Source of the DNA: an uncultured Christensenellaceae bacterium
GTDB lineage: Bacteria; Bacillota; Clostridia; Christensenellales; UBA3700
DNA length: 64,000 bases
Direction: 5' to 3'
NCBI GenBank assembly: GCA_944381365.1
Contig: CALWKW010000001.1
Location: 343,100 to 407,099, forward strand
Of this stretch, positions 42,958 to 53,500 are shown piece after piece. The position numbers were made by a program, and so were the translations under genes. Below the pieces are notes generated by a model, which did no database searches, was not told the DNA's origin, and saw nothing but the letters and a program-made list of their open reading frames with translations. The number at the start of each line of letters is the position of its first letter. The stretch's first letter is position 1.

Positions 42958-44790
42958 TTATTTGGTTTCGTCATGGAAATGATGATATATATTTTCCGCA
43001 CTTCGTCTGTCTATGCCTTTGACTATGCACAAATCTTCGATACTTGCATTTTTAATATTTTCGATGTTTTTAAAGGCGTCAAACAAAGCCTTGACTCTTT
43101 TTTGTCCCACGCCTTCGATAGCAAGAAGTTTACTGTGAGTCTGCCTTTTTTGTCTCAATTCTCTATGGAATGTAATGGCAAATCTATGTGCCTCGTCTCT
43201 TATGCGTTGCAATACCTTCAAAGCATAGCTGTTGCGAGGCAAAATGACGGGGTTGGAGTTGTAAGGCAAAAAGACCTCTTCTTCTCTTTTTGCAAGACCA
43301 ATAATATCTATATCCTTTATACCCTTGCTCTCCAATATCTCCACCACGCTGCTGAGCTGACCTTTTCCGCCGTCTATGACAAGCAAGTCGGGACGAGTGG
43401 AAAAACTTTCGTCCTGACTTTTTTCAAGCTCGTCAAATCTTCTTGTTAAGGCTTCCTGAAGGCCTGCAAAGTCATCGTTGCCGAGAGCATATTTCATTTT
43501 AAATTTGCGATAATGAGCTCTATGAGGCGAGCCGTTGACAAATACTACCATAGAAGCGACTTTGTCCGTGCCTTGGATGTGAGATATATCATAACATTCC
43601 ATTCTTGACGGCAGCTTTGACAAATGCAAGTATTCTTGCAACTGTATTATCGCACCAGTAGTCATATTATCTTCTCTTTCCTTGACAGAAAGAGATTTCT
43701 CAAGATAATCGGTAGCATTTCCCATAGCCATATCGGCAAGCTGTCTTCTCACTCCCTGATGAGGCGTAATAACATTTACTTTGCTTCCCTTTTTGAATGA
43801 TAGATATTCGCTCAAAAGCTCGCTGTCATCGACAGGAGATGCTGTGATTATTTCGCTTGCGATATAGTTTACTTTGTCATAATATGCCGTAATAAAGTTT
43901 TCGAGAATTACTCCGTCTTCGGGGGCAAGGTCGCTTACCACCTGCTTGTCGCCGCCTACGAGTTTTCCTCCTCTTACAAACAATATCGCAATGACCGTAT
44001 TAAGTCCGTTGCTTGCAATGGCAAAAATATCTAGGTCAAAGTCTTTTGGCAATGCCGTCACCTGTCTTCTTACGAGTTTGTCAAGAATTTCCAGCTTTTT
44101 GCGATAATATATAGCCAGCTCGAAGTCTTCGTTTTCTGCCGCATTCTTCATTTTTTCATTGAGAATACTGCTTACTTTTTTATCGTTGCCTGACAAAAAA
44201 GATATTACTTCTTCTATCTGCTTTGCATACTCTTCTTTAGTACACAATCCTATGCACGGAGCAAGACATCTTTTTATATGATAGTTGAGACAAGGTCTGT
44301 GATTTTTGGGAAGTTTTGAAAAATCGTGATTGCAGGATCTGAGACAAAAAGCACTTTCTACCAACTCTGTGATATCTTTGCTGGTAATGCCCTGCATATA
44401 CGGTCCAAAGTATTTTGCCCCGTCATTTTTAAGTTTTCTTACTACCTCGACTTTAGGAAAATCCTGTTTTGTATTAATGCGGATAAAAGGATAAGACTTA
44501 TCGTCTTTAAGCAAAATATTATAAGGAGGCATGTGCTTTTTTATAAGATTGTTTTCAAGCACGAGTGCCTCGATTTCGTTTCGAGTTATGATATACTCAA
44601 AATCGGCAATTTTTTCCACCAACTTTATGGTCTTTTCTGTCTTGTTTGCAGAATTGGCAAAGTATTGGCTCACTCTTTTTTTCAAGCTTCTCGCTTTGCC
44701 CACATAAAGTATCTGACCGCTTGCCGATTTCATTATATAGACACCGCTCTCGAGCGGCAAGTCTTTTAGTTTTTGTTTGATTTTATCCAT
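42958..44790 (-). CDS. uvrC: Excinuclease ABC subunit C
   Basis: Nucleotide-excision-repair nuclease of 610 residues that makes both incisions. N-terminal GIY-YIG domain (GVYIMKSASGQILYVGKARSL, near 14-34), four Cys near 150-175 (CLRSCNHD, CLNYHIKRCLAPCIGLC), UVR domain near 200-235, C-terminal RNase-H-like nuclease with DLLVIDGGKGQLSS near 455, and a helix-hairpin-helix pair near 555-605 (LLAIEGVGQKRVKALF, CIVKGIDRRSAENI). Start 44790; there is no Shine-Dalgarno and the promoter predicts transcription from the A of ATG. Single gene. Confidence 0.97.
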   Translation of the reverse strand: MDKIKQKLKDLPLESGVYIMKSASGQILYVGKARSLKKRVSQYFANSANKTEKTIKLVEKIADFEYIITRNEIEALVLENNLIKKHMPPYNILLKDDKSYPFIRINTKQDFPKVEVVRKLKNDGAKYFGPYMQGITSKDITELVESAFCLRSCNHDFSKLPKNHRPCLNYHIKRCLAPCIGLCTKEEYAKQIEEVISFLSGNDKKVSSILNEKMKNAAENEDFELAIYYRKKLEILDKLVRRQVTALPKDFDLDIFAIASNGLNTVIAILFVRGGKLVGGDKQVVSDLAPEDGVILENFITAYYDKVNYIASEIITASPVDDSELLSEYLSFKKGSKVNVITPHQGVRRQLADMAMGNATDYLEKSLSVKEREDNMTTGAIIQLQEYLHLSKLPSRMECYDISHIQGTDKVASMVVFVNGSPHRAHYRKFKMKYALGNDDFAGLQEALTRRFDELEKSQDESFSTRPDLLVIDGGKGQLSSVVEILESKGIKDIDIIGLAKREEEVFLPYNSNPVILPRNSYALKVLQRIRDEAHRFAITFHRELRQKRQTHSKLLAIEGVGQKRVKALFDAFKNIENIKNASIEDLCIVKGIDRRSAENIYHHFHDETK

Positions 44791-44796
44791 GATTTT

Positions 44797-44825
44797 ATTA
44801 TACCACAATAAGGCATTTATCGCAA
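44797..44825 (-). promoter_or_regulatory. uvrC promoter at leaderless distance
   Basis: Minus-strand TTGCGA (44820-44825), 17-bp spacer, TATAAT (44797-44802), then AAAATC and ATG: a 6-nt gap identical to that of dgt and dinB. Confidence 0.7.
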
Positions 44826-44915
44826 CATAAAAGATTATGCCAAAGTCAAAGACAATGATTGTATCATTGCTTATAAATTATGCGACAAAATACCCGATAG
44901 TATAATCGCTTCAAA

Positions 44916-45248
44916 TCAGACTGCGTTTTCCACTCCGAGCGTGAGAGTTTTTTCCACGCATTCGTTGACAATGCGGTAAAACACTATCTTGCCGTATCTT
45001 CTGCATCCTACAATGCCGTTGTCTCTCAAAAGTTTCAACTGATGAGATATTGTGGTCTGATTGAGATTGAGGATATAACTCAAATCGCCCACGCACAATT
45101 CCATGCTGCACAATGCACACAAGATTTTTAATCTTGTTCTGTCAGCGAAAATATAAAAATAGTCTGCTGTACTAGCCAAAATTCCATTTGGCGGAACACA
45201 ACCTCTTACAAAACTTTCCTGCTGTTCATTAACTGTCAAACAAATCAT
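44916..45248 (-). CDS. ArsR-family transcriptional regulator
   Basis: 110 residues, ArsR/SmtB winged-helix repressor. Helix-turn-helix is NLNQTTISHQLKLLRDNGIVGCRRYGKIVFY (near 60-92). Cysteines include CALCSMELCVGDL near 45-57, where ArsR/CadC proteins place an alpha-3 metal site (ELCVCDL), plus C19 (RGCVPP) and C95 (NECVEK); metal or metalloid sensing is therefore possible. Start 45248 follows AAAGGAG. It is divergent from the Cys-rich small protein at 45346, the most likely target, with about 100 bp between. Confidence 0.9.
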   Translation of the reverse strand: MICLTVNEQQESFVRGCVPPNGILASTADYFYIFADRTRLKILCALCSMELCVGDLSYILNLNQTTISHQLKLLRDNGIVGCRRYGKIVFYRIVNECVEKTLTLGVENAV

Positions 45249-45345
45249 AAAAAACTCCTTTGATTTAGTATAAACTTGTAACATTTGAAGATTTTAAGAC
45301 ATATTGTAGATTGATAAGGCTTTTTGACAATAAGGAGGATTTTAT

Positions 45346-45567
45346 ATGATAAATAATTGTTCAAGTCTTTTACTTTTGGTAGCACTTTTGAGTTATAACA
45401 ACAATTGTTGTGTCCCTCAAACAAACTGCGGTTGCAACAACTGCAACTATTCAAACGGCACCAGCCAGACAAATAACTGCACAACTCTTGGCATGGATGC
45501 AGGTATGCTGTGTCTTCTTTTGGCATTTTTGACTTGCGGATGCAACTTAAACAACTCTTCTTGCTAA
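45346..45567 (+). CDS. Small cysteine- and asparagine-rich protein
   Basis: 73 residues with 11 cysteines and many Asn. An N-terminal hydrophobic stretch (SSLLLLVALLSY, residues 6-17), a Cys/Asn core NNNCCVPQTNCGCNNCNYS (near 18-36), a second hydrophobic stretch MLCLLLAFLTCGC (near 54-66) and a Cys end. Preceded by AAGGAGG. No known family; the CC, CGC and CxxC arrangement could bind metal or form disulfides, and the hydrophobic parts suggest membrane association. It faces an ArsR regulator with a potential metal site, which suggests metal-responsive control. The function is unproven. Confidence 0.7.
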   Translation: MINNCSSLLLLVALLSYNNNCCVPQTNCGCNNCNYSNGTSQTNNCTTLGMDAGMLCLLLAFLTCGCNLNNSSC

Positions 45568-45608
45568 AATGTCTTGCCATTTTACATAACTTCTTTTCTT
45601 TTCATAAA

Positions 45609-45640
45609 AATAAGGGCCTCCCTGACGGGAAGCCCTTATT
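45609..45640 (-). terminator. Terminator of the hrcA-dnaJ operon
   Basis: AATAAGGGC-TCCC arms with loop TGAC; the C/A position is a U-G pair in minus-strand RNA, and a TTATTTTTAT tail follows on that strand. Confidence 0.8.
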
Positions 45641-45666
45641 GCTTGATTTCATTTATTTATTTCAGA

Positions 45667-46791
45667 TTATCCTCTGCTTTTCTTGACTTGAGGATACTGT
45701 GCCGCAGTAAGGCTGTCTTCAAAATCTTTCAAAAGTTTTAATTGCTTTGCATTGAGTCCCTTAGGAGTTTCCACTTTGACGATAACATACAGATCGCCAT
45801 AGCTTTCCTTTTGCAAGACTTTCATGCCATAGCCTTTGAGTCTTATCTTTGTACCCGATTGAGTACTTTCGGGAATTTTGCATTTTGCTTCGCCACGCAT
45901 CGTATTGATAGTGATGGTATTGCCGCAAGCCGCATCATAATATCCTATCGGCAAATCCATATACAAATCATTGCCTACTCTTCTGAATTTATCGCTGGCA
46001 ATAACTCCGATGGCTATCACGAGATTACCTTTTCCGCCGCCGTTTCTACCGCAGTTGCCTTCATTTCTGATAGTCATCGTAACGCCGTTGTCCACACCGG
46101 CAGGGATATTGATTTTTATGCTGGCTTCTTTGCGGATATATCCGTTTCCTCGGCAGGTCTGACACTTATCGCCCACAATCTTACCTGTTCCGCCGCAGTT
46201 GCTGCAAACAGTCTGAACGACTTGTTGTCCAAACAAAGTCTGCTGTGTTTTGCGTACGCTGCCCGTACCTTTACAATAAGGACACACCTTTATAGAAGAC
46301 GCATCTTTTGCTCCGCTTCCGCCGCAAGACGAACAAGTTTCGTCTCGATTGAGTTTTACGGTTTTGCTTGCACCGTTGTATGCCTCTTCAAAAGTAAGAT
46401 TGATTTTTATATGGATATCTTCGCCTTGTCTGGGAGCATTAGGATTCTTTCTGCCAAAACTTCCGCCAAAGAAAGAAGACAATATATCTTCAAATCCGCC
46501 AAAGCCGCCGCTTGAGCCGTCAAAACCTCCAAAACCGCTACCACCAAAGCCCTGAGGTCCGTCCTCACTGCCGTATTGGTCATAGTTGGCACGCTTTGTT
46601 TTGTCGCTCAATACTTCGTATGCGTGATTGATTTCCTTAAATTTTTCTTCGGCTTGTTTTTTATCGGTTTCGCTCGCCGTAGCAAATCTATCGGGGTGCA
46701 ACTTGATAGCAAGTTTTCTATAAGCTTTTTTTATTTCCTCATCGCTTGCCGTCTTGGGCACACCCAATATTTCGTATAAATCTTTTGCCAT
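45667..46791 (-). CDS. dnaJ: Chaperone DnaJ
   Basis: Hsp40 co-chaperone of 374 residues stimulating DnaK ATPase. J domain 1-70 with HPD in KLHPDRFA (near 32), glycine/phenylalanine-rich linker ([16 protein letters not shown], near 80-100), four zinc-finger CxxCxGxG units between 150 and 220 ([32 protein letters not shown]), and the C-terminal substrate-binding domains. Start behind AAGGAAC. Last gene of the HrcA-controlled operon. Confidence 0.98.
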   Translation of the reverse strand: MAKDLYEILGVPKTASDEEIKKAYRKLAIKLHPDRFATASETDKKQAEEKFKEINHAYEVLSDKTKRANYDQYGSEDGPQGFGGSGFGGFDGSSGGFGGFEDILSSFFGGSFGRKNPNAPRQGEDIHIKINLTFEEAYNGASKTVKLNRDETCSSCGGSGAKDASSIKVCPYCKGTGSVRKTQQTLFGQQVVQTVCSNCGGTGKIVGDKCQTCRGNGYIRKEASIKINIPAGVDNGVTMTIRNEGNCGRNGGGKGNLVIAIGVIASDKFRRVGNDLYMDLPIGYYDAACGNTITINTMRGEAKCKIPESTQSGTKIRLKGYGMKVLQKESYGDLYVIVKVETPKGLNAKQLKLLKDFEDSLTAAQYPQVKKSRG

Positions 46792-46820
46792 AAATTATGT
46801 TCCTTAATTTCGTTATTTGT

Positions 46821-46848
46821 GCCACTAGCCCCTCTCGGGGCTAATGGC
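46821..46848 (-). promoter_or_regulatory. Intercistronic hairpin between dnaK and dnaJ
   Basis: GCCATTAGCCCC and GGGGCTAGTGGC (minus strand) around a GAGA tetraloop, 12 bp with a U-G pair only in minus-strand RNA, no T run. It probably stabilises or processes the operon mRNA rather than ending it. Confidence 0.6.
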
Positions 46849-46879
46849 ATTAACTTAGAAGGTTATGAGAAAATTCAGA

Positions 46880-48715
46880 TTAATTGTTGTCGATGATAAT
46901 ATCATCAGGGTTTACGCTTGAATCGTCCTTAGGTGCATCGCCATTGTTTTGTTGATTTGCCTGAGCTTCCTGCTGAGCTGCTTGATAAAGCTTTGTGAAT
47001 ATAGGAGCGTTTGCCTTTGTCATCTCTTCGATGATTGCTCTTACTCTCTCAGCATCCTTTGCTTCTGCCAAATCTTTCTTTGCTTTTTCTACTGCTTCTT
47101 TCAAAGTGGTCTTGTCTTCTTCAGTGAGTTTGTCTGCACTCTCTTCCAAAGCCTTTTCAGTAGCATAAATCATCTGGTCAGCATCATTCTTTGCGTCTAC
47201 CATATCTTTACGCTTCTTGTCTTCTTCAGCATACTTTTCTGCTTCCTTTACGGCAGCGTCAATCTGGTCATCAGACAAGTTTGTAGAAGATGTGATGGTC
47301 ACGGATTGCTTTTTGCCTGTTCCCTTGTCTACCGCTGTGACATTTACGATACCGTTTGCATCGATATCGAATGTGACTTCGATTTGAGGGATACCTCTGG
47401 GTGCCGGAGGGATTCCGTCAAGCTGGAATCTTCCGAGTTCTTTATTGTCGTTTGCCATAGGTCTTTCACCTTGCAAAACTCTGATATCAACAGCTGTCTG
47501 ATTGTTTGCGGCAGTTGAGAATATCTGTGATTTTGAAGTAGGAATAGTAGTATTTCTTTCGATAAGCTTTGTGAATACTCCGCCCATTGTTTCGATACCG
47601 AGAGACAAAGGAGTGACATCGAGAAGTACTACATCTTTTACATCGCCGGCAAGTACGCCGCCTTGAATTGCAGCACCCAAAGCTACGCATTCGTCAGGGT
47701 TGATGCCCTTGAAAGGCTCTTTTCCTGTGATATTTCTTACTGCGTCAACGACAGCAGGAATTCTTGTCGAACCACCTACCAAAATTACCTTTGAAAGGTC
47801 GCTTGCAGAAAGATTTGCATCAGCAAGAGCTTTCTTCAAAGGAATAAGAGTCTTGGATACGAGGTCGCTTGTCAAAGCATCGAATTTTGCCTTGGTAAGT
47901 TCCATATCGATATGCTTAGGCACACCGTCAACCATTGTGATATAAGGCAAGTTGATAGAAGTCTTTGTCACGCCGGAAAGCTCGATTTTTGCTTTTTCGG
48001 CAGCTTCTTTAATTCTTTGCATAGTAGCAGCGTCTTTGGACAAATCGATGCCTTCTTTAGCCTTGAAGTCAGCTACGATATAATCCATAATCTTCTTATC
48101 GAAGTCATCGCCGCCAAGCATATTGTCGCCGCTTGTAGCCAAAACTTCGAATACACCGTCTTCGATTTCGAGTACGGATACATCGAATGTACCGCCGCCA
48201 AGGTCATAAATCAAAACTTTTTGACCTTTGTTGTCGCCCTTGTCAAGACCGTAAGCCAAAGCAGCTGCGGTAGGCTCGTTGATAATTCTCAAAACTTCAA
48301 GACCGGCGATTTTACCTGCGTCTTTTGTAGCTTGTCTTTGAGAGTCAGTAAAGTATGCAGGCACAGTGATAACGGCTTGCGTAACTTTTTCTCCGATATA
48401 AGCTTCAGCATCCTGCTTAAGTTTTGTAAGAATCATAGCACTGATTTCTTGAGGGCTATAAGATTTTCCGTCAATGGTCACTTTATAATCGCTACCCATG
48501 TGTCTTTTGATTGAAGATACAGTTCTGCTTGCGTTTGCAACAGCCTGTCTTTTAGCGACTTGACCTACAAGTCTTTCTCCGTCCTTTGCAAAGCCAACTA
48601 CTGAAGGGGTAGTTCTAGCACCTTCGGGGTTGGGGATAACGGTAGCTTCACCGCCTTCCATAATCGCAACACAGGAGTTTGTTGTTCCCAAATCGATACC
48701 TATTATTTTGCTCAT
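46880..48715 (-). CDS. dnaK: Chaperone DnaK (Hsp70)
   Basis: Central cytoplasmic Hsp70 of 611 residues. ATPase domain begins [13 protein letters not shown] (near 4-16), has phosphate-2 loop [13 protein letters not shown] near 170 and adenosine loop [10 protein letters not shown] near 310; the linker is VVLLDVTP near 360, then the substrate-binding beta domain and the alpha lid, ending in the acidic DDIIIDNN. Lacks the EEVD-like end of E. coli. Start behind AAAGGAG. Confidence 0.99.
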   Translation of the reverse strand: MSKIIGIDLGTTNSCVAIMEGGEATVIPNPEGARTTPSVVGFAKDGERLVGQVAKRQAVANASRTVSSIKRHMGSDYKVTIDGKSYSPQEISAMILTKLKQDAEAYIGEKVTQAVITVPAYFTDSQRQATKDAGKIAGLEVLRIINEPTAAALAYGLDKGDNKGQKVLIYDLGGGTFDVSVLEIEDGVFEVLATSGDNMLGGDDFDKKIMDYIVADFKAKEGIDLSKDAATMQRIKEAAEKAKIELSGVTKTSINLPYITMVDGVPKHIDMELTKAKFDALTSDLVSKTLIPLKKALADANLSASDLSKVILVGGSTRIPAVVDAVRNITGKEPFKGINPDECVALGAAIQGGVLAGDVKDVVLLDVTPLSLGIETMGGVFTKLIERNTTIPTSKSQIFSTAANNQTAVDIRVLQGERPMANDNKELGRFQLDGIPPAPRGIPQIEVTFDIDANGIVNVTAVDKGTGKKQSVTITSSTNLSDDQIDAAVKEAEKYAEEDKKRKDMVDAKNDADQMIYATEKALEESADKLTEEDKTTLKEAVEKAKKDLAEAKDAERVRAIIEEMTKANAPIFTKLYQAAQQEAQANQQNNGDAPKDDSSVNPDDIIIDNN

Positions 48716-48778
48716 ATAAATATATCTCCTTTCGTAAATTTCTGAATTATATAATACGCTGAATATCAGCGGATTTTG

Positions 48779-49276
48779 CTATTCTGCCACAATTACCATA
48801 GGGTGTCTTAAAATTTTACCTTCTCTTTGATAACCTTTTTTGACTACCTCTACGATTTTGCCTGAATTTTCGCTGTCTTCTCTTTTCATGACAGCTTCGT
48901 GTTTGTTGGGGTCAAATTCTTCTCCCAAACATGCCATTTCTTCTACGCCGTGTTTTTTGAGAATTTCCATAAAGGCATTTTTTACGAGTTCGATACCCTT
49001 ACGCTGCCCCTCTTCTTTCTGAGCTGCGATTGCCATATCGAGATAGTCCAATACGGGCAAAATCTCTTCGATGACATCGCTTACTCCGTTTGCATACATT
49101 GTGCTTGCGGTAGCCGAATTGCGTTTTTTGAAATTGTCAAAATCGGCTTGAAGTCTGATGTATTTGTCATACAAAGCATTATATTTTTCGTCTTCTTGAG
49201 GCTTTTCCTCTTGTTCGGGAGCCTCTTGAGGCTTGAATTCCAATACTTTTTCTTCGTCTTGTTTTTTGTTTGCCAT
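48779..49276 (-). CDS. grpE: Nucleotide exchange factor GrpE
   Basis: 165 residues: an acidic N-terminal extension (EEKPQEDEKY), a long coiled coil (LRLQADFDNFKKRN, near 40-60) and the beta domain (VARREDSENSGKIVEVVKKGY-like segment, near 130-160) that opens the DnaK nucleotide site. Start behind CAGGAGG, 15 bp after hrcA. Confidence 0.96.
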   Translation of the reverse strand: MANKKQDEEKVLEFKPQEAPEQEEKPQEDEKYNALYDKYIRLQADFDNFKKRNSATASTMYANGVSDVIEEILPVLDYLDMAIAAQKEEGQRKGIELVKNAFMEILKKHGVEEMACLGEEFDPNKHEAVMKREDSENSGKIVEVVKKGYQREGKILRHPMVIVAE

Positions 49277-49291
49277 TATTTCCTCCTGACC

Positions 49292-50296
49292 TTAGTCATC
49301 AAGATTGTCTATTAATTTTCCTAGTTGTTTAAGAACGCTCAATACTTTTTTATAATCCATTCTTTCGGGACCTATTACGCCAAGCTGTCCTACTTCTTTG
49401 CCTTTAATATGGTATTTGGCACTTACCAAAGCCATATTGTCAAGCCCTTCGGCATCTTCTTTGCCTATTTTTATGGAAAACTCTATGTCTGCATCGTCTT
49501 GCATAAGCTCTTTGAGTTTTTCTTTTTTACCTACGATTGTCATAAAGTTTTTAACATTATCGATATTTTTTGATTCAGGATAATCGAATATTTTATCCGT
49601 ACCCTCTACATAAAGCTGACCTTCTCTTGTCTTTTTGTATTCTGTAAGCAAATCGAATACATCTTCAAATATTTGTTTGAATTCTTTGAGTTCGGCATCG
49701 AGATCTACCTGAGAAGAAAGTATCTGCGAAAGCGTCTTTCCTGCAAAACTCTTGGCAAGAAGCGAGTTTGCTACTTCGATATAGTTGTCTTCTATTTTGG
49801 GCAATTTGATTTCTTTGTCTTTTATAACTCCGCTGTCTGTAATAATCAGCACCAAAGCGTTTCCGTCATACATATCGAGAAGTTTGATATCCTTGATAGT
49901 GAGCGTATCGCTGTTGGCAATCATAAGCATTGATGTATAATTTGTAGCATCGCTTACGATTTTTGCTCCGTTTTTGACGATTTCAATCACATTGTCGCAT
50001 TTTTGAGTAATTTCTTTTTTAAGCTGGTCGAGGTCGATATCTTCATCGCTTATAAAGTTTTCTACATAATATTTATAAGCCTTTGAAGAAGGTACTCTGC
50101 CGGCACTTATATGAGGCTGTATGAGATAACCCATTTCTTCAAGATGAGACAATTCGCTTCTTATAGTAGCGGTAGAAACATCAGGAAGGTATTTTGCCTG
50201 TATGACACTGGACGAGATAGGCTCCACGCTCGTGATATAACTATCCACCAACGCCTGCAAAACTTTTCTTTTTCTTTCGGTAAGTTTATCGTCCAT
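49292..50296 (-). CDS. hrcA: Heat-inducible repressor HrcA
   Basis: 334 residues from ATG 50296. Winged-helix N terminus (LTERKRKVLQALVDSYI; VSTATIRSELSHLEEMGYL near 45-63, the recognition helix; QPHISAGRVPSSKAYKYYV, the wing) and a GAF-like inducer domain. It represses its own operon through CIRCE and depends on GroEL for activity. Start 50296 follows AGGTGAT; the upstream ATG 50314 lies inside the leader. First gene of hrcA-grpE-dnaK-dnaJ. Confidence 0.98.
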   Translation of the reverse strand: MDDKLTERKRKVLQALVDSYITSVEPISSSVIQAKYLPDVSTATIRSELSHLEEMGYLIQPHISAGRVPSSKAYKYYVENFISDEDIDLDQLKKEITQKCDNVIEIVKNGAKIVSDATNYTSMLMIANSDTLTIKDIKLLDMYDGNALVLIITDSGVIKDKEIKLPKIEDNYIEVANSLLAKSFAGKTLSQILSSQVDLDAELKEFKQIFEDVFDLLTEYKKTREGQLYVEGTDKIFDYPESKNIDNVKNFMTIVGKKEKLKELMQDDADIEFSIKIGKEDAEGLDNMALVSAKYHIKGKEVGQLGVIGPERMDYKKVLSVLKQLGKLIDNLDD

Positions 50297-50330
50297 AGTA
50301 TCACCTGCTAGCAATCAAGAATTATGTTTG

Positions 50331-50357
50331 TTAGCACTCACCACTCTCGACTGCTAA
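50331..50357 (-). promoter_or_regulatory. CIRCE operator
   Basis: Arms TTAGCACTC (50331-50339) and GACTGCTAA (50349-50357) with the standard 9-bp spacer; the second arm differs from GAGTGCTAA at one base. It lies just downstream of the hrcA promoter, so HrcA would control this operon. Confidence 0.93.
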
Positions 50358-50361
50358 ATTT

Positions 50362-50389
50362 ATTATACTATATTATATCCAAAAGTCAA
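50362..50389 (-). promoter_or_regulatory. hrcA operon promoter
   Basis: Minus-strand TTGACT (50384-50389), 16-bp spacer, TATAAT (50362-50367), directly upstream of CIRCE. Confidence 0.75.
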
Positions 50390-50545
50390 GGGCTTTATGT
50401 AAACTTTATTTAAATTTTTATTAAAATCCTTATTATTTTAATATTTAAGTACAATTTATTCTTAAACTTATTTTTATCAATATCGATAATAATTATTTTG
50501 AATTTAAATATTATCAATTTTGTTTAATCAGATTTTCCGTATAAA

Positions 50546-50577
50546 AAAAACAAGCGATAATTTATCGCTTGTTTTTA
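50546..50577 (-). terminator. Terminator of the giant lipoprotein gene
   Basis: CAAGCGATA and TATCGCTTG arms with a 3-nt loop and T8 on the minus strand, 15 bp beyond the stop at 50593. Confidence 0.85.
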
Positions 50578-50592
50578 TCGCTGTTTTTTATT

Positions 50593-53500
50593 TTAATGTG
50601 CTCTAGATTTATTTTTGCTTACTCTGTCGGCTATCCATGCTCCAAGCAATGCTATCGCAATCACCGCAGGAATTATCAGAACATAGTAGAGAGAGTTTGT
50701 GTTGTTTGCAAGCTCTTCTTCTTTTTCGGGAATGTAAGATATATAATCCACATTGATTATGTCATCTTTTCCCGAAGGCATGATTTTTATGCTATGCTCT
50801 TTTGTGAGATCGAAGTCTATTGCAAAAAGCAATGTATCAGTGACGGGAGTAGCACTATACAAATCCACTGTCATATAGAGAGAGCCATCCACATATACAT
50901 CCATTTTTCCATAAGTGCTGTCTTTTACTCCGTAAAAACATACTTGTCTGCATATAGCAGTAAATGACATGATAGAGTTTTTGTCCACGCTTTGGCTTAT
51001 GCTTCCGTTTATGCTGACATAACCTTGCATATCTTCCCAGCCACCCATGTAAGCAAGCGAAGAGGAAGTGTTTGCCACAATCTGGCTCTTTTCAAAGTGC
51101 TGACCTATAAGGAAATCCGTAAAGGCCAATTCAAAAGGCTCGTCTTTATAAATGACAATCTTGATATATCTTTTGCTCACGGGCGAATACATTATCGTAT
51201 TTTGTCCCGAGCTTATGGTATAATCTTCATTGAGTTTTATCTCGCTGTACTTTTTGCTTTCGTTTTTATTGGCAGCATAGATTTTTATTTTTGCACCGTT
51301 CATACCCTCTTTTGCCACAAAAGAAAAATATTCGCTTCTTCGCTTATCGCTGCCCAAATCTATGACAAATTCATATTCGTTTGTTTTTTCATAAGCCACA
51401 TAATAGCTTGTGCTCAAGCTGTCAAAAGCCTGATGCAAACCGCTTGTCACGACAGCTTCGGGATAGCTCACAAAACTTTTTTCGTCTATGTCATAACTTT
51501 GATAAAATTCATCTTTATACGAATAGTTATCGGGATAAATCTGCGGAGGCTCATACTCGACTATATCATTTCTATCAAGTCCTCTAAAAATGAGATAATT
51601 GTCATCGATATCATAAATCGTATTATCTTCGCCATTTTTATGTTTTATGCCGAGGACTGCACTACCATCGCCTTTTGTAGAAAGCATATAGATTTTGAAT
51701 TCATAAATCTTGTCATTGTCGAGATGAATATCGTATGAAAGATAATCCGTATAATCAGCGACAGGCAATGAGTTTGTAAACATCTCAAACATATATTTTT
51801 GCACGCCGAATTCTACTTGACAAAGTCCCGTATTTTTAAGATAGATTGTATAATCTCCGCTTTCAGGCACGCTCATACATCCTTCCGTAACGGTCAGAAC
51901 ATAAGTATTATCGTCCTCTTCTTCATATTTTTTTACACCTGCAAAATCTATACTGCCCACATAATTAGGAGTACGGTCTTCGTACTTGTCTATTGCATCT
52001 TCCAAGGCAGTAGCCATATTGCTGAAAGTCCAACCTTCATATACCTTATAAGTTGCGGTAGCGATATCGACATTTATTCTTCCGTACAAAGTGGTAGAAT
52101 ATTCGCCGTTTCTCAAAAGAAGTTCATAGCTGTCTTCAAGCTTTGATGTAGAAGGAGAATAATAAAACATGCCATCTGCATTTGACCACGAGTTGCTTTC
52201 GCTGTTGATTTTCGCCACCTTCCAGCCGTCCACAAGAGATATGATGCTTGAATTAAAGTCAAACAATGTCTTTTCACCCATAGGCACGGTATAACCTATA
52301 TCATATACATTCTGACTTCCGCCGATAGTATATTTTGACTGAACGGGAATATAAACCTGTTTTCCCTTCATAGACTCTTTTGTCGCTGAAGAAAGCTCCA
52401 TGCCGAAAGTATCAAAATAAAAGCTCATATCGAGATTGAGAATCTCGCTCATTATTTTTCCCAAGTCATCGATTGTCATTTCGTTCTCGTTGTTGGTTTC
52501 ATTGTTAGACTTGGACAAATGGCTGTACTCTATTATGATATCCATAGTTTTGTCCACACCAAAGCTATGCATAATGTTGATAAAGAAAGCACGCATTATA
52601 TCTCTGTCATAATTCTCGTCATGGGCACTCTCGGGCAAAGAAAGAAGCTCTTTTGTCTTTTCAAGACAAGTATATGAATTGTTGAGCCAAGACTTGCTTT
52701 GAGCAAAGTTGTAGCTGGAATTCGTCATCATTACATAATCTATGCTGCAAAGAATGTCCACTATCATATCCAGCCCGAACACTCCGTCAAAACCGCTTGA
52801 CGAAGAAGCCTTCAAATCGCTTATTTGATACAACAAATCCCAAGCCGAGCCGTATTTAAGACTTTCAAAATCAAAAGTGCTTTCAAAATACGATTTGTCC
52901 GCCATAATAGTCTTTGTGACGCTGTCATAATAAGGAGCCGAAGCAAAATTTCCGATAGAAATTCTGACAGCATAGTCGTTTGACACATCATCGAGTTCTG
53001 TGACTATATTCATAAAAGTGACGGCAGATTGCCACCACATAAGAGTATTGTAAATATCCTCAATCACGAAATTGCCGTCTTTGTCAAAAAGCATATCGGT
53101 AGGCACATAAAATCTTATGTTTTCGCCATCCAATATGGCATATTTTCCATTGCCGTTTTTGATATTGTCGACACTATCTCTGCCCATGCGATAATAAGGC
53201 ATAACAATACCGCCTTCTATAATCACATCAAACGAGCTTTGGGAAGTCCTCGAAGAAGGCACAAAAATTTCTACTACACCGCCCTTATCGCTGGTTATCT
53301 TTTTTTCTGTTGAATCGATAGGGATATATTTTCTTTCAGAGGAGAAAGAATTTATATAAAATCTATAACCTGACTGCGAACTTTCATTCGATACATTTAT
53401 CGTAAGAGTTTCGCCTGCGGGGAGATATATGCCTGTGATATGATATCCGCCTACTCTCGCATCGACATTTACTCTTACCTTTACTCTTTCTTCTTCTTTA

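Noticed and set aside
42973..43449. Plus-strand ORF opposite uvrC
   Set aside because: Antisense of the well-conserved UvrC C terminus.
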